A stretch of 11,988 nt of DNA from Desulfobulbus sp. (GCA_028684915.1 JAQUEZ010000185.1:1-11988), one strand, 5' to 3'; counted from the first letter of the stretch, positions 1 to 6,646 are shown. Notes: generated by a model from the sequence alone, not told the origin. Numbers and translations are program-made.

Positions 1-112
1 TGATGGCTACCACCCGCAGCTCCCGATCCACCACGGCAATCGCATGCGGGATGGCATCGAGCACGCTGCTCACTGCCACCTCGGGAAAACGGCTGAAAAA
101 TTCGTCGTTCAT
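1..112 (-). CDS. N-terminus of a PAS-domain signalling protein (partial)
   Basis: Reading leftward from an ATG at 112, 37 codons run to the window edge without a stop. The peptide is acidic and aromatic at its start and then reads VLDAIPHAIAVVDRELRVVA, the usual opening of a PAS sensor domain (a helix followed by the first beta strand). PAS proteins of this form are usually sensor histidine kinases, sigma-54 activators or diguanylate cyclases, and the output domain lies outside the window. No strong ribosome binding site is visible before the ATG; a GAGGG lies about 11 bases upstream. The ATG is followed at once by a compact PAS sequence with no signal peptide or membrane helix, so the sensed input may be cytoplasmic. 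This is inference from only 37 residues. Confidence 0.6.
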   Translation of the reverse strand, partial: MNDEFFSRFPEVAVSSVLDAIPHAIAVVDRELRVVAI

Positions 113-156
113 GGTTTACCGACCCTCACTCCCGCACTTCTTTCATTCCTTTTATT

Positions 157-232
157 GATGGTGTCGAAAAAAACACTACGCCCTTTCTATCTGTGTTTTT
201 ACTGAGCCATCTCTTAGAGCGTGATGGACTCG
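157..232 (-). repeat. Repeat copy A (inverted)
   Basis: Read on the minus strand, this stretch matches copy C (1058-1219) closely. Both contain CCATCAC, then a CTCTAA-type segment, then GATGGCT, then GTAAAAACACAGATAGA, a short spacer, and AGTGTTTTTT. The AAAACAC and GTGTTTT ends of the core are complementary, so the element can form a hairpin. It lies between the PAS gene start and the end of the small unknown gene at 248-493. It carries no plausible coding sequence. Confidence 0.7.
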
Positions 233-247
233 CCCAACAGGCCGTCT

Positions 248-493
248 TTATTGAGAATCTACGTGGCTTATCACAATCCGTGGTTCATCCAGCCCGATCA
301 CCTCAGGCTCGATCCGCAGCAGTTCGTCGATATTCCAGGCACCGTTTCGCGCAAGCAGGGCCAAGGCTTCGCCCTTAGATTCTGCCAGAACGGTTACATC
401 GGCCTGGAGATAGTTTTCCTGATGGATGTGGGGCTCATCGAGCATGGACCAGCTGGAAAAGCGCTTACTGTGACGCCAGACAAAGAGCTGCAT
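248..493 (-). CDS. Small conserved-looking protein of unknown function, 81 aa
   Basis: The protein starts MQLFVWRHSKRFSSWSMLDE and ends with a segment containing LDEPRIVISHV. The ATG at 493 was chosen because GGGAGA lies seven bases before it. The frame stays open to 565, but that extension runs into a repeat copy (541-582) and is probably not translated. The sequence alternates short beta-like stretches (ADVTVLAES, PRIVISHV) with a helix (KGEALALLARNGAW), suggesting a small alpha/beta fold. There is no signal peptide, membrane segment or metal-binding motif. Amino acid composition is that of a real protein, with balanced charge and tryptophans spaced through it. I do not recognise the family. 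It lies 245 bases from the nearest neighbouring gene, with repeats on both sides, so context gives no functional clue. Confidence 0.6.
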   Translation of the reverse strand: MQLFVWRHSKRFSSWSMLDEPHIHQENYLQADVTVLAESKGEALALLARNGAWNIDELLRIEPEVIGLDEPRIVISHVDSQ

Positions 494-540
494 GATCGTT
501 CTCCCGGATTGCATAGGCGACAGGTTCGCTCCGCATATTT

Positions 541-582
541 GATAGATTCGTAAAAAATTCATCACAGGTTGAAAGATGGCTA
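541..582 (+). repeat. Repeat copy D (left half only)
   Basis: GATAGATTCGTAAAAAATTC followed by ATCAC and AAAGATGGCTA aligns base for base with the left part of copy C (GATGGACTCGTAAAAAGGCC, then ATCAC, then AAAGATGGCTT). The right part (the AAAACAC...GTGTTTT core) is missing. It overlaps the upstream extension of the small gene at 248-493 and helps argue that the extension is not coding. Confidence 0.6.
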
Positions 583-826
583 AGTAGTGCTCGAACGAAA
601 ACTTATTTTCTCAAGTTATCTTTCTAGAATTATATTGAAAAACTAAAATTTTAAAAAATGAAGATTTTTTGATTGGAGTACCACAAAACAGTGCTTTGCC
701 ATAGTATCACCTTAATTTTCTGAAAGATGACTTAAGCCACTTGGTCACCGCAAGAATCTTCACATTGAAACCGATGGGCATCTTGCTATTTGTTCGTTTC
801 TTTTTCGGTTTTCGTTCAGTCACTAA
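583..826. other. AT-rich intergenic stretch without a supported gene
   Basis: From about 590 to 720 the sequence is strikingly AT-rich compared with the genes on either side, with runs such as AAAACTAAAATTTTAAAAAA. I find no reading frame with coding character, no terminator-like hairpin and no clear promoter pair. A 24-codon minus-strand frame begins near 780, but nothing supports its translation. Together with the repeats to its right, this makes about 730 bases without a gene between 494 and 1222. Confidence 0.5.
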
Positions 827-873
827 GTAAAAACACAGCTATACAAGGGGTAGTGTTTTTTTCGGCGCCATCA
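827..873 (+). repeat. Repeat copy B (core only)
   Basis: GTAAAAACACAGCTATACAA, then GGGGTAGTGTTTTTTTCGG and GCCATC, matches the cores of copies A and C, differing at a few positions. It keeps the complementary AAAACAC and GTGTTTT arms. It lacks the left CCATCAC...GATGGCT part that copies A and C have. The 180 bases to its right (874-1057) show no supported gene. Confidence 0.65.
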
Positions 874-1057
874 TATTTCGGCCAACTCTACCCCTTTGCC
901 TGCGGTGGTGCAAACCTAAGCTATGGTTTGCCAAAGGAAAGTGTTCAGCGTTGATCTTTTTGCTCGATAGTTTATAACTGGGGCCAGTGTTTTCCCGATG
1001 CCGATGCTGACCGTGGCCCGAGCCGTTTTGCGGCCTCAAAAAGAGCAAAAAGAAAAA

Positions 1058-1219
1058 TGATGGACTCGTAAAAAGGCCATCACACTCTAAAAGATGGCTT
1101 GGTAAAAACACAGATAGACAAGGAGCAGTGTTTTTTCCGGCTCGAGGGCATGCATAAGCTTGTCGAGCGTCGGGAAAAACGCTGCGACGCAGGAGATCGA
1201 AGCTTTTACGACGTCATCA
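1058..1219 (+). repeat. Repeat copy C, a possible small non-autonomous mobile element with inverted ends
   Basis: This is the most complete copy. Its left end, TGATGGACTCGTAAAAAG, is nearly the reverse complement of its right end, CTTTTACGACGTCATCA, giving imperfect terminal inverted repeats of about 17 bases around roughly 160 bases. Inside are the core GTAAAAACACAGATAGACAA and AGTGTTTTTT, and a second hairpin formed by GCGTCG and CGACGC (about 1168-1191). There is no open reading frame for a transposase, so any movement would need an enzyme supplied elsewhere. The right end stops about four bases before the panE start codon. Confidence 0.6.
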
Positions 1220-1222
1220 AAA

Positions 1223-2167
1223 ATGAAAATACTGATCATTGGTGCCGGAGCTATGGGTGGCCTGTTCGGGGCATTCCTCGCGACGCTGGCCGACGTCTGC
1301 CTGATCACCACCAACAGGGCTCATGCCGACGCCATCAGCAAAAACGGAGTTCTGTTCACCGACATGGCCGGGAACACGGCATCGGCTTTCGTTCGTGCTA
1401 TCACCGATCTCGCCCACTACCGCCAACGGGCTGATCTGGTCCTGATTTTCACCAAAGCCGGAGCCACCCAAGCCGCAGCCCACACCGCCAAATCCGTCCT
1501 CGCTGATGACGGAATCGTGCTCACCCTGCAAAACGGTTTAGGGAACCTGGAGCAGATCGCAGCCGTGGTCGGACCTCAGCGGACGACCGCCGGGACCACT
1601 GCCCAGGCCGCTACGCTGCTCGGCCCCGGACATGTCCGCCATGCAGGCCTGGGACCCACCGTTTTAGCTCCGGCCAAGGGATTTTCCGCACAGATGCAGC
1701 AGCTTGCCTCCATTGCCGGGCTCTTTAACCAGGCGGGTATTGCCACCAGTATCACGGAGAATATCGATGTTCTGCTCTGGTCCAAATTGATCGTCAACGT
1801 CGGTATCAACGCCCTCACGGCCCTGCTGCGAATCCCTAACGGCGCCCTGCTCCAGTCGCCTGCCTGCCAAGCGCTGATGCAAGAAGCGGTTGACGAGGCC
1901 CTAAGTGTGGCCAAGGCCCTGAATATTACTCTCGATCTTACCCACCAGCAGGAGCGGGTGCGCCAGGTCTGCGAATTGACCCGCAACAACCGCGCTTCCA
2001 TGCTCCAAGATATTCTCCGCAACCGTACCACAGAGATCGACGTCATCAACGGGGCCATTGTCGCCCAAGGTGTTGCGGCCGGTATCCCCACACCCGTCAA
2101 CCAGATGTTGACCCGGTTGATCAAAGCCCTGGAATCCACCTCCGCCCAGCGGATAGATGCAGTCTAA
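1223..2167 (+). CDS. panE: 2-dehydropantoate 2-reductase (ketopantoate reductase)
   Basis: A cytoplasmic NADPH-dependent enzyme of 314 residues that reduces 2-dehydropantoate to pantoate in vitamin B5 and coenzyme A synthesis. The sequence opens with the Rossmann motif GAGAMGG (residues 7-13). QNGLGN (103-108) follows. The hallmark WSKLIVNVGINALTAL comes next, with the catalytic lysine at 188. The C-terminal helical domain carries SMLQDILRNRTTEIDVINGA, with the conserved glutamate at 271. Length is usual for the family. The ATG at 1223 was chosen because it begins the Rossmann strand directly; the frame is open upstream only through a TTG at 1160 inside a repeat. Oddly, no ribosome binding site precedes the ATG, and repeat copy C ends about four bases before it. 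panB follows after 33 bases in the same direction, so the two probably form an operon. It could in principle act on another 2-keto acid, but the pairing with panB argues for pantoate. Confidence 0.93.
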   Translation: MKILIIGAGAMGGLFGAFLATLADVCLITTNRAHADAISKNGVLFTDMAGNTASAFVRAITDLAHYRQRADLVLIFTKAGATQAAAHTAKSVLADDGIVLTLQNGLGNLEQIAAVVGPQRTTAGTTAQAATLLGPGHVRHAGLGPTVLAPAKGFSAQMQQLASIAGLFNQAGIATSITENIDVLLWSKLIVNVGINALTALLRIPNGALLQSPACQALMQEAVDEALSVAKALNITLDLTHQQERVRQVCELTRNNRASMLQDILRNRTTEIDVINGAIVAQGVAAGIPTPVNQMLTRLIKALESTSAQRIDAV

Positions 2168-2200
2168 CCCATTGGCAGCCCCTCTTTTTAAGGAGAATTC

Positions 2201-3043
2201 ATGCAACCCAAAAAGCTGACCATCCCTGATATCAAAAACCGCAAAAACGGCACTCCGATTGCCGAACTGACTGCCTATGATTACCCCTGGGCCAAGGTTG
2301 CCGATACCGCCGGGATTGATGTGGTGTTGGTGGGGGACAGTCTGGGCATGGTGGTGCTAGGTTATCCGGATACGGTTTCGGTGACCATGGAGGAAATGAT
2401 TCATCACACCAAGGCGGTGGTGCGCGGGGTCGAACGGGCGTTGGTGATCACCGACATGCCCTTTGGCTCTTACAATAGCTCGATTCCTGCGGCAATCAAC
2501 AATGCCACCCGCATTCTCAAGGAAGGTCGGGCCGATGCGGTCAAGCTTGAGGGCGGGGTTTCCATGGCAGGGACGGTGGCCGCAATCGTTAATGCCGGAA
2601 TCCCCGTGCAGGGGCATATCGGTCTCACCCCGCAAACCGCGACCAGCCTCGGTGGCTTCAAAGTGCAGGGGAAAAGTGCCCAAGCGGCGAAACAACTGCT
2701 CGATGATGCCAAGGCCATGGAGGATGCAGGGTGTTTTTCCATCGTACTTGAGGCCATTCCCGCCCCCCTAGCCAAACGGATCACCGAGGCCATCTCCATT
2801 CCCACCATCGGCATCGGCGCCGGCCCCAATTGTGACGGCCAGGTGCTGGTGATCCACGACATGGTGGGGTTATACGACCGGTTTACCCCCAAATTTGTCA
2901 AACAGTACGCCAAGATCAACGAACCGATCCTGGAGGCCCTGCGCCAGTACAAGGCCGAGGTGGAGAACCGCACCTTCCCCACCGAGGCCCATAGCTTTAC
3001 CATGAAATCGGAAGAGCTGGATAAACTGCTCCAGCTCTATTAA
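2201..3043 (+). CDS. panB: 3-methyl-2-oxobutanoate hydroxymethyltransferase
   Basis: Transfers a hydroxymethyl group from 5,10-methylene-tetrahydrofolate to ketoisovalerate, giving ketopantoate, the substrate of the preceding gene product. The 280 residues form a TIM barrel of standard length. Visible family marks are VGDSLGM (metal ligand Asp46), ITDMPFGSY (Asp85), KLEGG (Glu117), GHIGLTPQ (from residue 138), the catalytic VLEAIP (Glu184) and GIGAGPNCDGQVLV (204-217). The ATG at 2201 has a strong AAGGAGA six bases upstream. The enzyme is expected to form a decamer in the cytoplasm with a magnesium ion. It ends 20 bases from the stop of alaC on the other strand. panC and panD are not in the window. 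All catalytic residues that I can check are present. Confidence 0.97.
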   Translation: MQPKKLTIPDIKNRKNGTPIAELTAYDYPWAKVADTAGIDVVLVGDSLGMVVLGYPDTVSVTMEEMIHHTKAVVRGVERALVITDMPFGSYNSSIPAAINNATRILKEGRADAVKLEGGVSMAGTVAAIVNAGIPVQGHIGLTPQTATSLGGFKVQGKSAQAAKQLLDDAKAMEDAGCFSIVLEAIPAPLAKRITEAISIPTIGIGAGPNCDGQVLVIHDMVGLYDRFTPKFVKQYAKINEPILEALRQYKAEVENRTFPTEAHSFTMKSEELDKLLQLY

Positions 3044-3063
3044 CCGTTGAGGCGGTTTGGAGG

Positions 3064-4296
3064 TCAGGGCTCGAGAGTAAACGTGCCTGCCTTGACCTCC
3101 TGATCAATTTCGCTCAGAGCTCGCTTCATCTGTTTAAGGGCCTGACGAATACGGTTTTCATTTTCCACCAGAGCCAAGCGCAGATACCCATCGCCCTCCT
3201 CACCAAAACCAGCCCCTGGCGCCAAGGCCACGTTGGCCCGATTCATCATCTCAATCGAAAATTTGACCGAGCCCATCTGGTCGTAGGGAGCGGGAATCTT
3301 TACCCATAAGAACATTCCCGCCTTGGGTGTCTCCACTTCCCAGCCCATACGCACAAGCCCCTCGCAGAGCACATCCCGCCGTTTCTGGTAGATTGAGACC
3401 TGTTCGAGGATGGTATCGTCGCAGTCGCGCATAGCCACGATTCCCGCCACCTGGATTGCGGAGAAGATGCCGTAATCGTAATAGCCCTTGATTTTGGCTA
3501 GTCCGCCGACCATCTCTTTGTTGCCCACGCAGTAGCCCAACCGCCACCCCGCCATGTTGTAGGATTTGGAAAAGGAACCGAACTCGACCCCGACATCCAG
3601 GCCGCCGGGAATTTCCAGCAGTGAGGGCGCCACCGCACCATCGTAGGTTATCTGAGCATAGGCAAAATCGTTGATCACCATGAAGTTAAACTTCTTGGCC
3701 AACTTGACCATCTCGACAAAAAAATCACGAGAAGCCAGGGTGCCGGTTGGATTATGTGGGTAGTTGAGCATCACCAGCTTGGGCTGAGGATAAAGTGATT
3801 GGCACATCGAACTGACCTGGCGCAGGAATTCATCCTCCGAGCCCAAAGGAAAACGGATAACGCTGGCCCCGGCAATCACCGCCGCATACACATGGATCGG
3901 AAAAAAGGGCGAAGGCACCAGGACCGTATCCCCTGGGCCGAGCAGCGCCAGGCAGAGATGGGAGATCCCCTCCTTGGAGCCGATGGTACAGATGACATCA
4001 TCCTCGCCATTGAGTTCCACCCCGTACTTGCGTTTGTAGTAAAGGGCGATCTCTCGCTTGAGGTTCTTCATCCCTCCGGCCACCGGATAACGGTGGCTCT
4101 TGGGGTCAACCGCCACCTCGCACAGTTTTTCCGTGACCCGGTTGGGGGTGGGGTCCATGGGATTGCCCATGCCCAGATCGATGACATCGATCCCCTGCCA
4201 GCGCTTTTCCATTTTAATTTTGTTAATCATACCGAACAGATACGGCGGCAGCTGCTTCATTCGTTCGGCAAAACGGATAGTAACCTCGTTGTTCAT
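3064..4296 (-). CDS. alaC: Alanine aminotransferase, AlaC type (PLP-dependent class I)
   Basis: A 410-residue fold-type I aminotransferase that exchanges amino groups between glutamate and pyruvate to make alanine. The order of motifs follows E. coli AlaC as I remember it: LPPYLF near the start, DLGMGNPMDPTP (40-51), TIGSKEG (104-110), NYPHNPTG with Asn182, NDFAYAQITYDG with Asp210 and Tyr213, SFSKSYNMAGWR with the PLP lysine at 244, and LRLALVENENRIRQA with the carboxylate-binding arginine at 373. The ATG at 4296 has AGGAG six bases before it. A longer frame to 4398 would translate a terminator hairpin and is rejected. Related enzymes use LL-diaminopimelate, but the alanine-rich leader peptide upstream (4448-4510) independently supports alanine as the product. 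The gene has its own promoter and attenuator, separate from ilvBN. Confidence 0.9.
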   Translation of the reverse strand: MNNEVTIRFAERMKQLPPYLFGMINKIKMEKRWQGIDVIDLGMGNPMDPTPNRVTEKLCEVAVDPKSHRYPVAGGMKNLKREIALYYKRKYGVELNGEDDVICTIGSKEGISHLCLALLGPGDTVLVPSPFFPIHVYAAVIAGASVIRFPLGSEDEFLRQVSSMCQSLYPQPKLVMLNYPHNPTGTLASRDFFVEMVKLAKKFNFMVINDFAYAQITYDGAVAPSLLEIPGGLDVGVEFGSFSKSYNMAGWRLGYCVGNKEMVGGLAKIKGYYDYGIFSAIQVAGIVAMRDCDDTILEQVSIYQKRRDVLCEGLVRMGWEVETPKAGMFLWVKIPAPYDQMGSVKFSIEMMNRANVALAPGAGFGEEGDGYLRLALVENENRIRQALKQMKRALSEIDQEVKAGTFTLEP

Positions 4297-4352
4297 GACG
4301 CTCTCCTCTCGTAGTGGTTGGGCCATGGCAATGGGTCGGCTTTTTTCAAACC

Positions 4353-4384
4353 AAAAAAAAAGCCTGAACCAAGCGGTCCAGGCT
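4353..4384 (-). terminator. Second intrinsic terminator of the alaC leader
   Basis: On the minus strand, AGCCTGGACC and GGTTCAGGCT form a ten-pair stem (one G-T pair) around the loop GCTT, followed at once by eight to nine T residues. It lies 57 bases upstream of the alaC start codon. Its left arm can instead pair with the right arm of the first hairpin: CGGTCCA with TGGACCG, extended by GGC with GCC across a bulged T. It is therefore one of a set of mutually exclusive structures. Confidence 0.85.
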
Positions 4385-4422
4385 AAAAAAAACGCCATGG
4401 ACCGGTATTCCAGTCCATGGCG
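4385..4422 (-). terminator. First intrinsic terminator of the alaC leader
   Basis: On the minus strand, CGCCATGGACTGG and CCGGTCCATGGCG form a thirteen-pair stem (one T-G pair) with loop AATA, followed by eight T residues. It begins 25 bases after the stop codon of the alanine-rich leader peptide. Its left arm is also complementary to a segment inside the leader reading frame (4461-4474), which would break this terminator when that segment is free. Confidence 0.85.
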
Positions 4423-4447
4423 AAATGTGCAAAAACGGTGTCTTGTC

Positions 4448-4510
4448 TTAAGCAGCCGGTCGCCAATGAACTGGGTTCATCGCCGCCGCTGCCGCGATCA
4501 ATCTATACAT
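4448..4510 (-). CDS. Alanine-rich leader peptide of alaC, 20 aa
   Basis: A 20-codon frame reads MYRLIAAAAAMNPVHWRPAA and stops with TAA. Seven of twenty residues are alanine: five consecutive codons (GCG, GCA, GCG, GCG, GCG) at positions 6-10 and a GCT pair just before the stop. A GGA lies about eight bases before the ATG, a modest ribosome binding site. The frame begins about 39 bases after the expected transcription start and ends just before two intrinsic terminators that precede alaC. Codons 12-17 contain a segment (4461-4474) complementary to the left arm of the first terminator, with one bulge and one G-T pair. The expected logic is as follows. When charged alanyl-tRNA is plentiful, the ribosome covers that segment and transcription stops. 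When it is scarce, the ribosome stalls at the alanine run, the segment pairs, and transcription continues into alaC. This is inference from the sequence; translation is not shown. Confidence 0.75.
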   Translation of the reverse strand: MYRLIAAAAAMNPVHWRPAA

Positions 4511-4555
4511 ACAGAGATCCGGTGGTGTCGTTTATAAAAGAAGGTACAGGACCAA

Positions 4556-4584
4556 GTAGTAGCGACAAACACTCTGCTTGTCAA
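4556..4584 (-). promoter_or_regulatory. Predicted sigma-70 promoter of the alaC leader
   Basis: On the minus strand, TTGACA (4579-4584) matches the -35 consensus exactly. A 17-base spacer separates it from TACTAC (4556-4561), a weak -10 box. Transcription would begin near 4549, about 39 bases before the leader peptide, the same distance as in the ilvB leader. An imperfect inverted repeat (GACAA ... TTGTC) spans the -35 box and spacer and could be an operator, but five base pairs is little evidence. The element lies in the gap after ilvN. Confidence 0.55.
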
Positions 4585-4613
4585 CTGCTGCCTGGCCTGG
4601 ACTGGGCGGAAAA

Positions 4614-4940
4614 TTACCCCACCCGCTCCATCATCATTTCCATCTCCACGATTTTGGGCCGGGCATCGTTGCGCTCCTCCACCACGAGCACATCCTCCAG
4701 CTTGGCCAGTTGCTTGACCACCTGCTCGAGCTTGTCGGTTTCATCAACTTTGAGCCAAATACAGCTGGTCTCCCCCTGGCCGGTGGCATTACAAAAAATA
4801 CCCTCCATATTAAAAGCACGCCGGGCAAAGAGACCGCAGATTTGGGACATCACCCCAGGATGATTGTTCACTTGCAGACGAAGAATGGTGGTGTTCATGG
4901 GCATGGTCTCCATAGGGCTGTTGGCATTAGTTTTGTGCAT
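4614..4940 (-). CDS. ilvN: Acetolactate synthase regulatory small subunit, IlvN type
   Basis: The regulatory subunit of acetohydroxyacid synthase; it binds valine and sets activity and feedback inhibition of the large subunit. The 108 residues contain one ACT domain (about 16-90), with the IlvN signature NHPGVMSQICGLFARRAFNMEGI and the following CIWLKVDETDKLEQV. The length matches short enterobacterial IlvN (about 96 residues) and not the longer IlvH type (about 160). The ATG at 4940 overlaps the end of ilvB by 14 bases and has GGAG six bases upstream, so the two are translationally coupled. Later in-frame ATG codons exist in the first 16 residues, so the exact start could be a few codons downstream. 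No intrinsic terminator is obvious directly after its stop. Confidence 0.93.
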   Translation of the reverse strand: MHKTNANSPMETMPMNTTILRLQVNNHPGVMSQICGLFARRAFNMEGIFCNATGQGETSCIWLKVDETDKLEQVVKQLAKLEDVLVVEERNDARPKIVEMEMMMERVG

Positions 4941-6609
4941 GACTGTCTCCGATCATAGTGGTGTTAGCGGCTCCGGGGGGAACCATGGGGGAGACCTCTT
5001 CCTCGATATCCATCGGGATGTGAATCAGACAAGGACCGGGATAACGCATGGCCTCTGCAAGCGCTCGATCCGGGTCGGAGGCAGTGCCTAGATCATAGGC
5101 CTGCATGCCGAACCCGCGGGCAATGGTAGCAAAATCGATTTTGATCCCGTAGGAGGAGGCAAAATAGTGTTGCTCATAAAAGAGCCGCTGCTGCTGGCGG
5201 ACCAATCCCAGACTCTGGTTGTTGAAGACCACGATTTTGATCGGGGCCTGCTGCTCAACCGCGGTGGCCAGTTCCTGAATATTCATCTGCAGGCTGCCGT
5301 CACCGGTGAAACAGACCACCGGTCGACCGGGATGGGCCAGGGCCGCGCCGATGGCTGCCGGCACACCGAAGCCCATGGTTCCCAAACCGCCCGAGGTCAA
5401 CAGTTGCCGTGGGAAGGTGAAGGGATAAGCCTGGGCAACCCACATCTGGTGTTTGCCGACATCGGTGCTGATCAGGGCGCTGGGCCCGGCCAGTTCCGCC
5501 ACCTTGCGAATATAGGTAAAGGGCCTAGCCGGGAGAAAATCATCGGCATGGTAACGGGGAAAAGTCTGCTGCAGCTGCAAAATCCGGTCTTTCCACTCCT
5601 GTCGCGGTTGCGAGTCCACCTTGGGCAGGAGTGCGGTAAAGGTAGTGCGGACATCTGCGGTGATGCCGGCATCGGCCGGACGCAGCTTACCGATCTCGCT
5701 GGCATCGATATCCACATGAATGACCTTGGCATGAGGACAAAAAGCCGAGACCAGGCCGGTGGCACGGTCATCGAAACGAACCCCGGCTGCAATCAGCAGG
5801 TCACACTCGGCCATGGCCAGGTTGGTGGCTCGGGTGGCGTGCATCCCCAACATACCCAGGGAGAGTGGATGGTCGGTGGGCATGATCCCCAGCCCCATCA
5901 GGGTCATAACCGTGGGAATATTGCTCTGCTCCGCCAGTTCTCTGGCCTCGGCTGCCGCACCGGCATGAATAACCCCGCCGCCCAGGTAGAGGATCGGTCG
6001 TTCGGCCTTGTTGATCATGGTGGCAACCGCCGCAATGGCCTCGGCATCTCCGTCTTGGTGTTCTTCGCAACCGTATTCTTCCGGCCAGGACTCGAACTCG
6101 ATCACCTCGGTCTGGACATTTTTCGGCACATCGATCAGGACCGGCCCGGGACGTCCGCTTCCTGCCAGATAAAAGGCCCGAGGCAGGATAGTGAGCAGTT
6201 CCCTGGCCGTGCGGACCAAATAGTTATGTTTGGTGATAGGCAGGGACATGCCATAGGTATCGACCTCTTGAAAGGCATCGGTGCCCAATAAGGTGCTTGG
6301 GACCTGACCGGTGATGCATATCACAGGAACAGAGTCCAGGTAGGCATCGGCCAGGGCGGTGAGAATATTGGTGGCACCGGGGCCGGAGGTTGCAAAACAG
6401 ACCCCGACTTCACCGGTGGAGCGGGCCATGCCCTGGGCAATGAAACCTGCGCCCTGTTCGTGGCGGGCAAGTACGTGGCGAATGCTTGAGTTGGTGGCGA
6501 GGGCGTCGTACATGGGCAGATTGGCTCCACCCGGGATGCCGCTGATGGTGCGAATACCGCGTCTTTCCAAATAACGAATGATGATCTGAGCGCCGTTAAG
6601 TCTGGGCAT
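4927..6609 (-). CDS. ilvB: Acetolactate synthase catalytic large subunit
   Basis: Thiamine-diphosphate enzyme of 560 residues that condenses two pyruvates to acetolactate, or pyruvate with 2-oxobutyrate, the first common step to valine, leucine and isoleucine. The N-terminal domain carries GIPGGANLPMYDAL and RHEQGAGFIAQGMAR with the catalytic glutamate at 51. The central FAD-binding domain includes GVRFDDRATG (276-285). The C-terminal domain has the diphosphate motif GDGSLQMN (436-443) through VFNNQSLGLVRQQQ (461-474). Length equals that of E. coli IlvB (about 562). The ATG at 6609 has AGGAGG eight bases before it; the frame extends only to a TTG at 6648 inside the T tract of the attenuator and is rejected there. 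The gene is preceded by a valine-rich leader and terminator, and overlaps ilvN. Confidence 0.96.
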   Translation of the reverse strand: MPRLNGAQIIIRYLERRGIRTISGIPGGANLPMYDALATNSSIRHVLARHEQGAGFIAQGMARSTGEVGVCFATSGPGATNILTALADAYLDSVPVICITGQVPSTLLGTDAFQEVDTYGMSLPITKHNYLVRTARELLTILPRAFYLAGSGRPGPVLIDVPKNVQTEVIEFESWPEEYGCEEHQDGDAEAIAAVATMINKAERPILYLGGGVIHAGAAAEARELAEQSNIPTVMTLMGLGIMPTDHPLSLGMLGMHATRATNLAMAECDLLIAAGVRFDDRATGLVSAFCPHAKVIHVDIDASEIGKLRPADAGITADVRTTFTALLPKVDSQPRQEWKDRILQLQQTFPRYHADDFLPARPFTYIRKVAELAGPSALISTDVGKHQMWVAQAYPFTFPRQLLTSGGLGTMGFGVPAAIGAALAHPGRPVVCFTGDGSLQMNIQELATAVEQQAPIKIVVFNNQSLGLVRQQQRLFYEQHYFASSYGIKIDFATIARGFGMQAYDLGTASDPDRALAEAMRYPGPCLIHIPMDIEEEVSPMVPPGAANTTMIGDSHAQN

Positions 6610-6646
6610 GGTCTGTTCCTCCTGAGGTTTAAGTGTCGCGTAGGGC

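Noticed and set aside
709..780. Short minus-strand frame starting near 780 (about 24 codons)
   Set aside because: It has no ribosome binding site, no terminator context and no enriched amino acid. Unlike the two accepted leader peptides, it has nothing downstream to control.
839..1111. Minus-strand frame of 90 codons
   Set aside because: It begins and ends in repeat copies, is rich in Arg and His, and has no coding signature. It is probably chance.
3044..3063. Terminator between panB and alaC
   Set aside because: AACCG and CGGTT can pair, but the stem is only five bases and no T run follows in either direction.
4297..4398. N-terminal extension of alaC to 4398
   Set aside because: It would translate a terminator hairpin and T tract. 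The ATG at 4296 has a proper ribosome binding site and gives the family length.
4100..4537. Plus-strand frame of 145 codons across the alaC leader
   Set aside because: It overlaps alaC and the attenuator in the antisense direction and shows no domain-like sequence.
5167..6291. 374-codon plus-strand frame
   Set aside because: It is antisense to ilvB, which has all catalytic motifs. The opposite frame is low-complexity and typical of a shadow.
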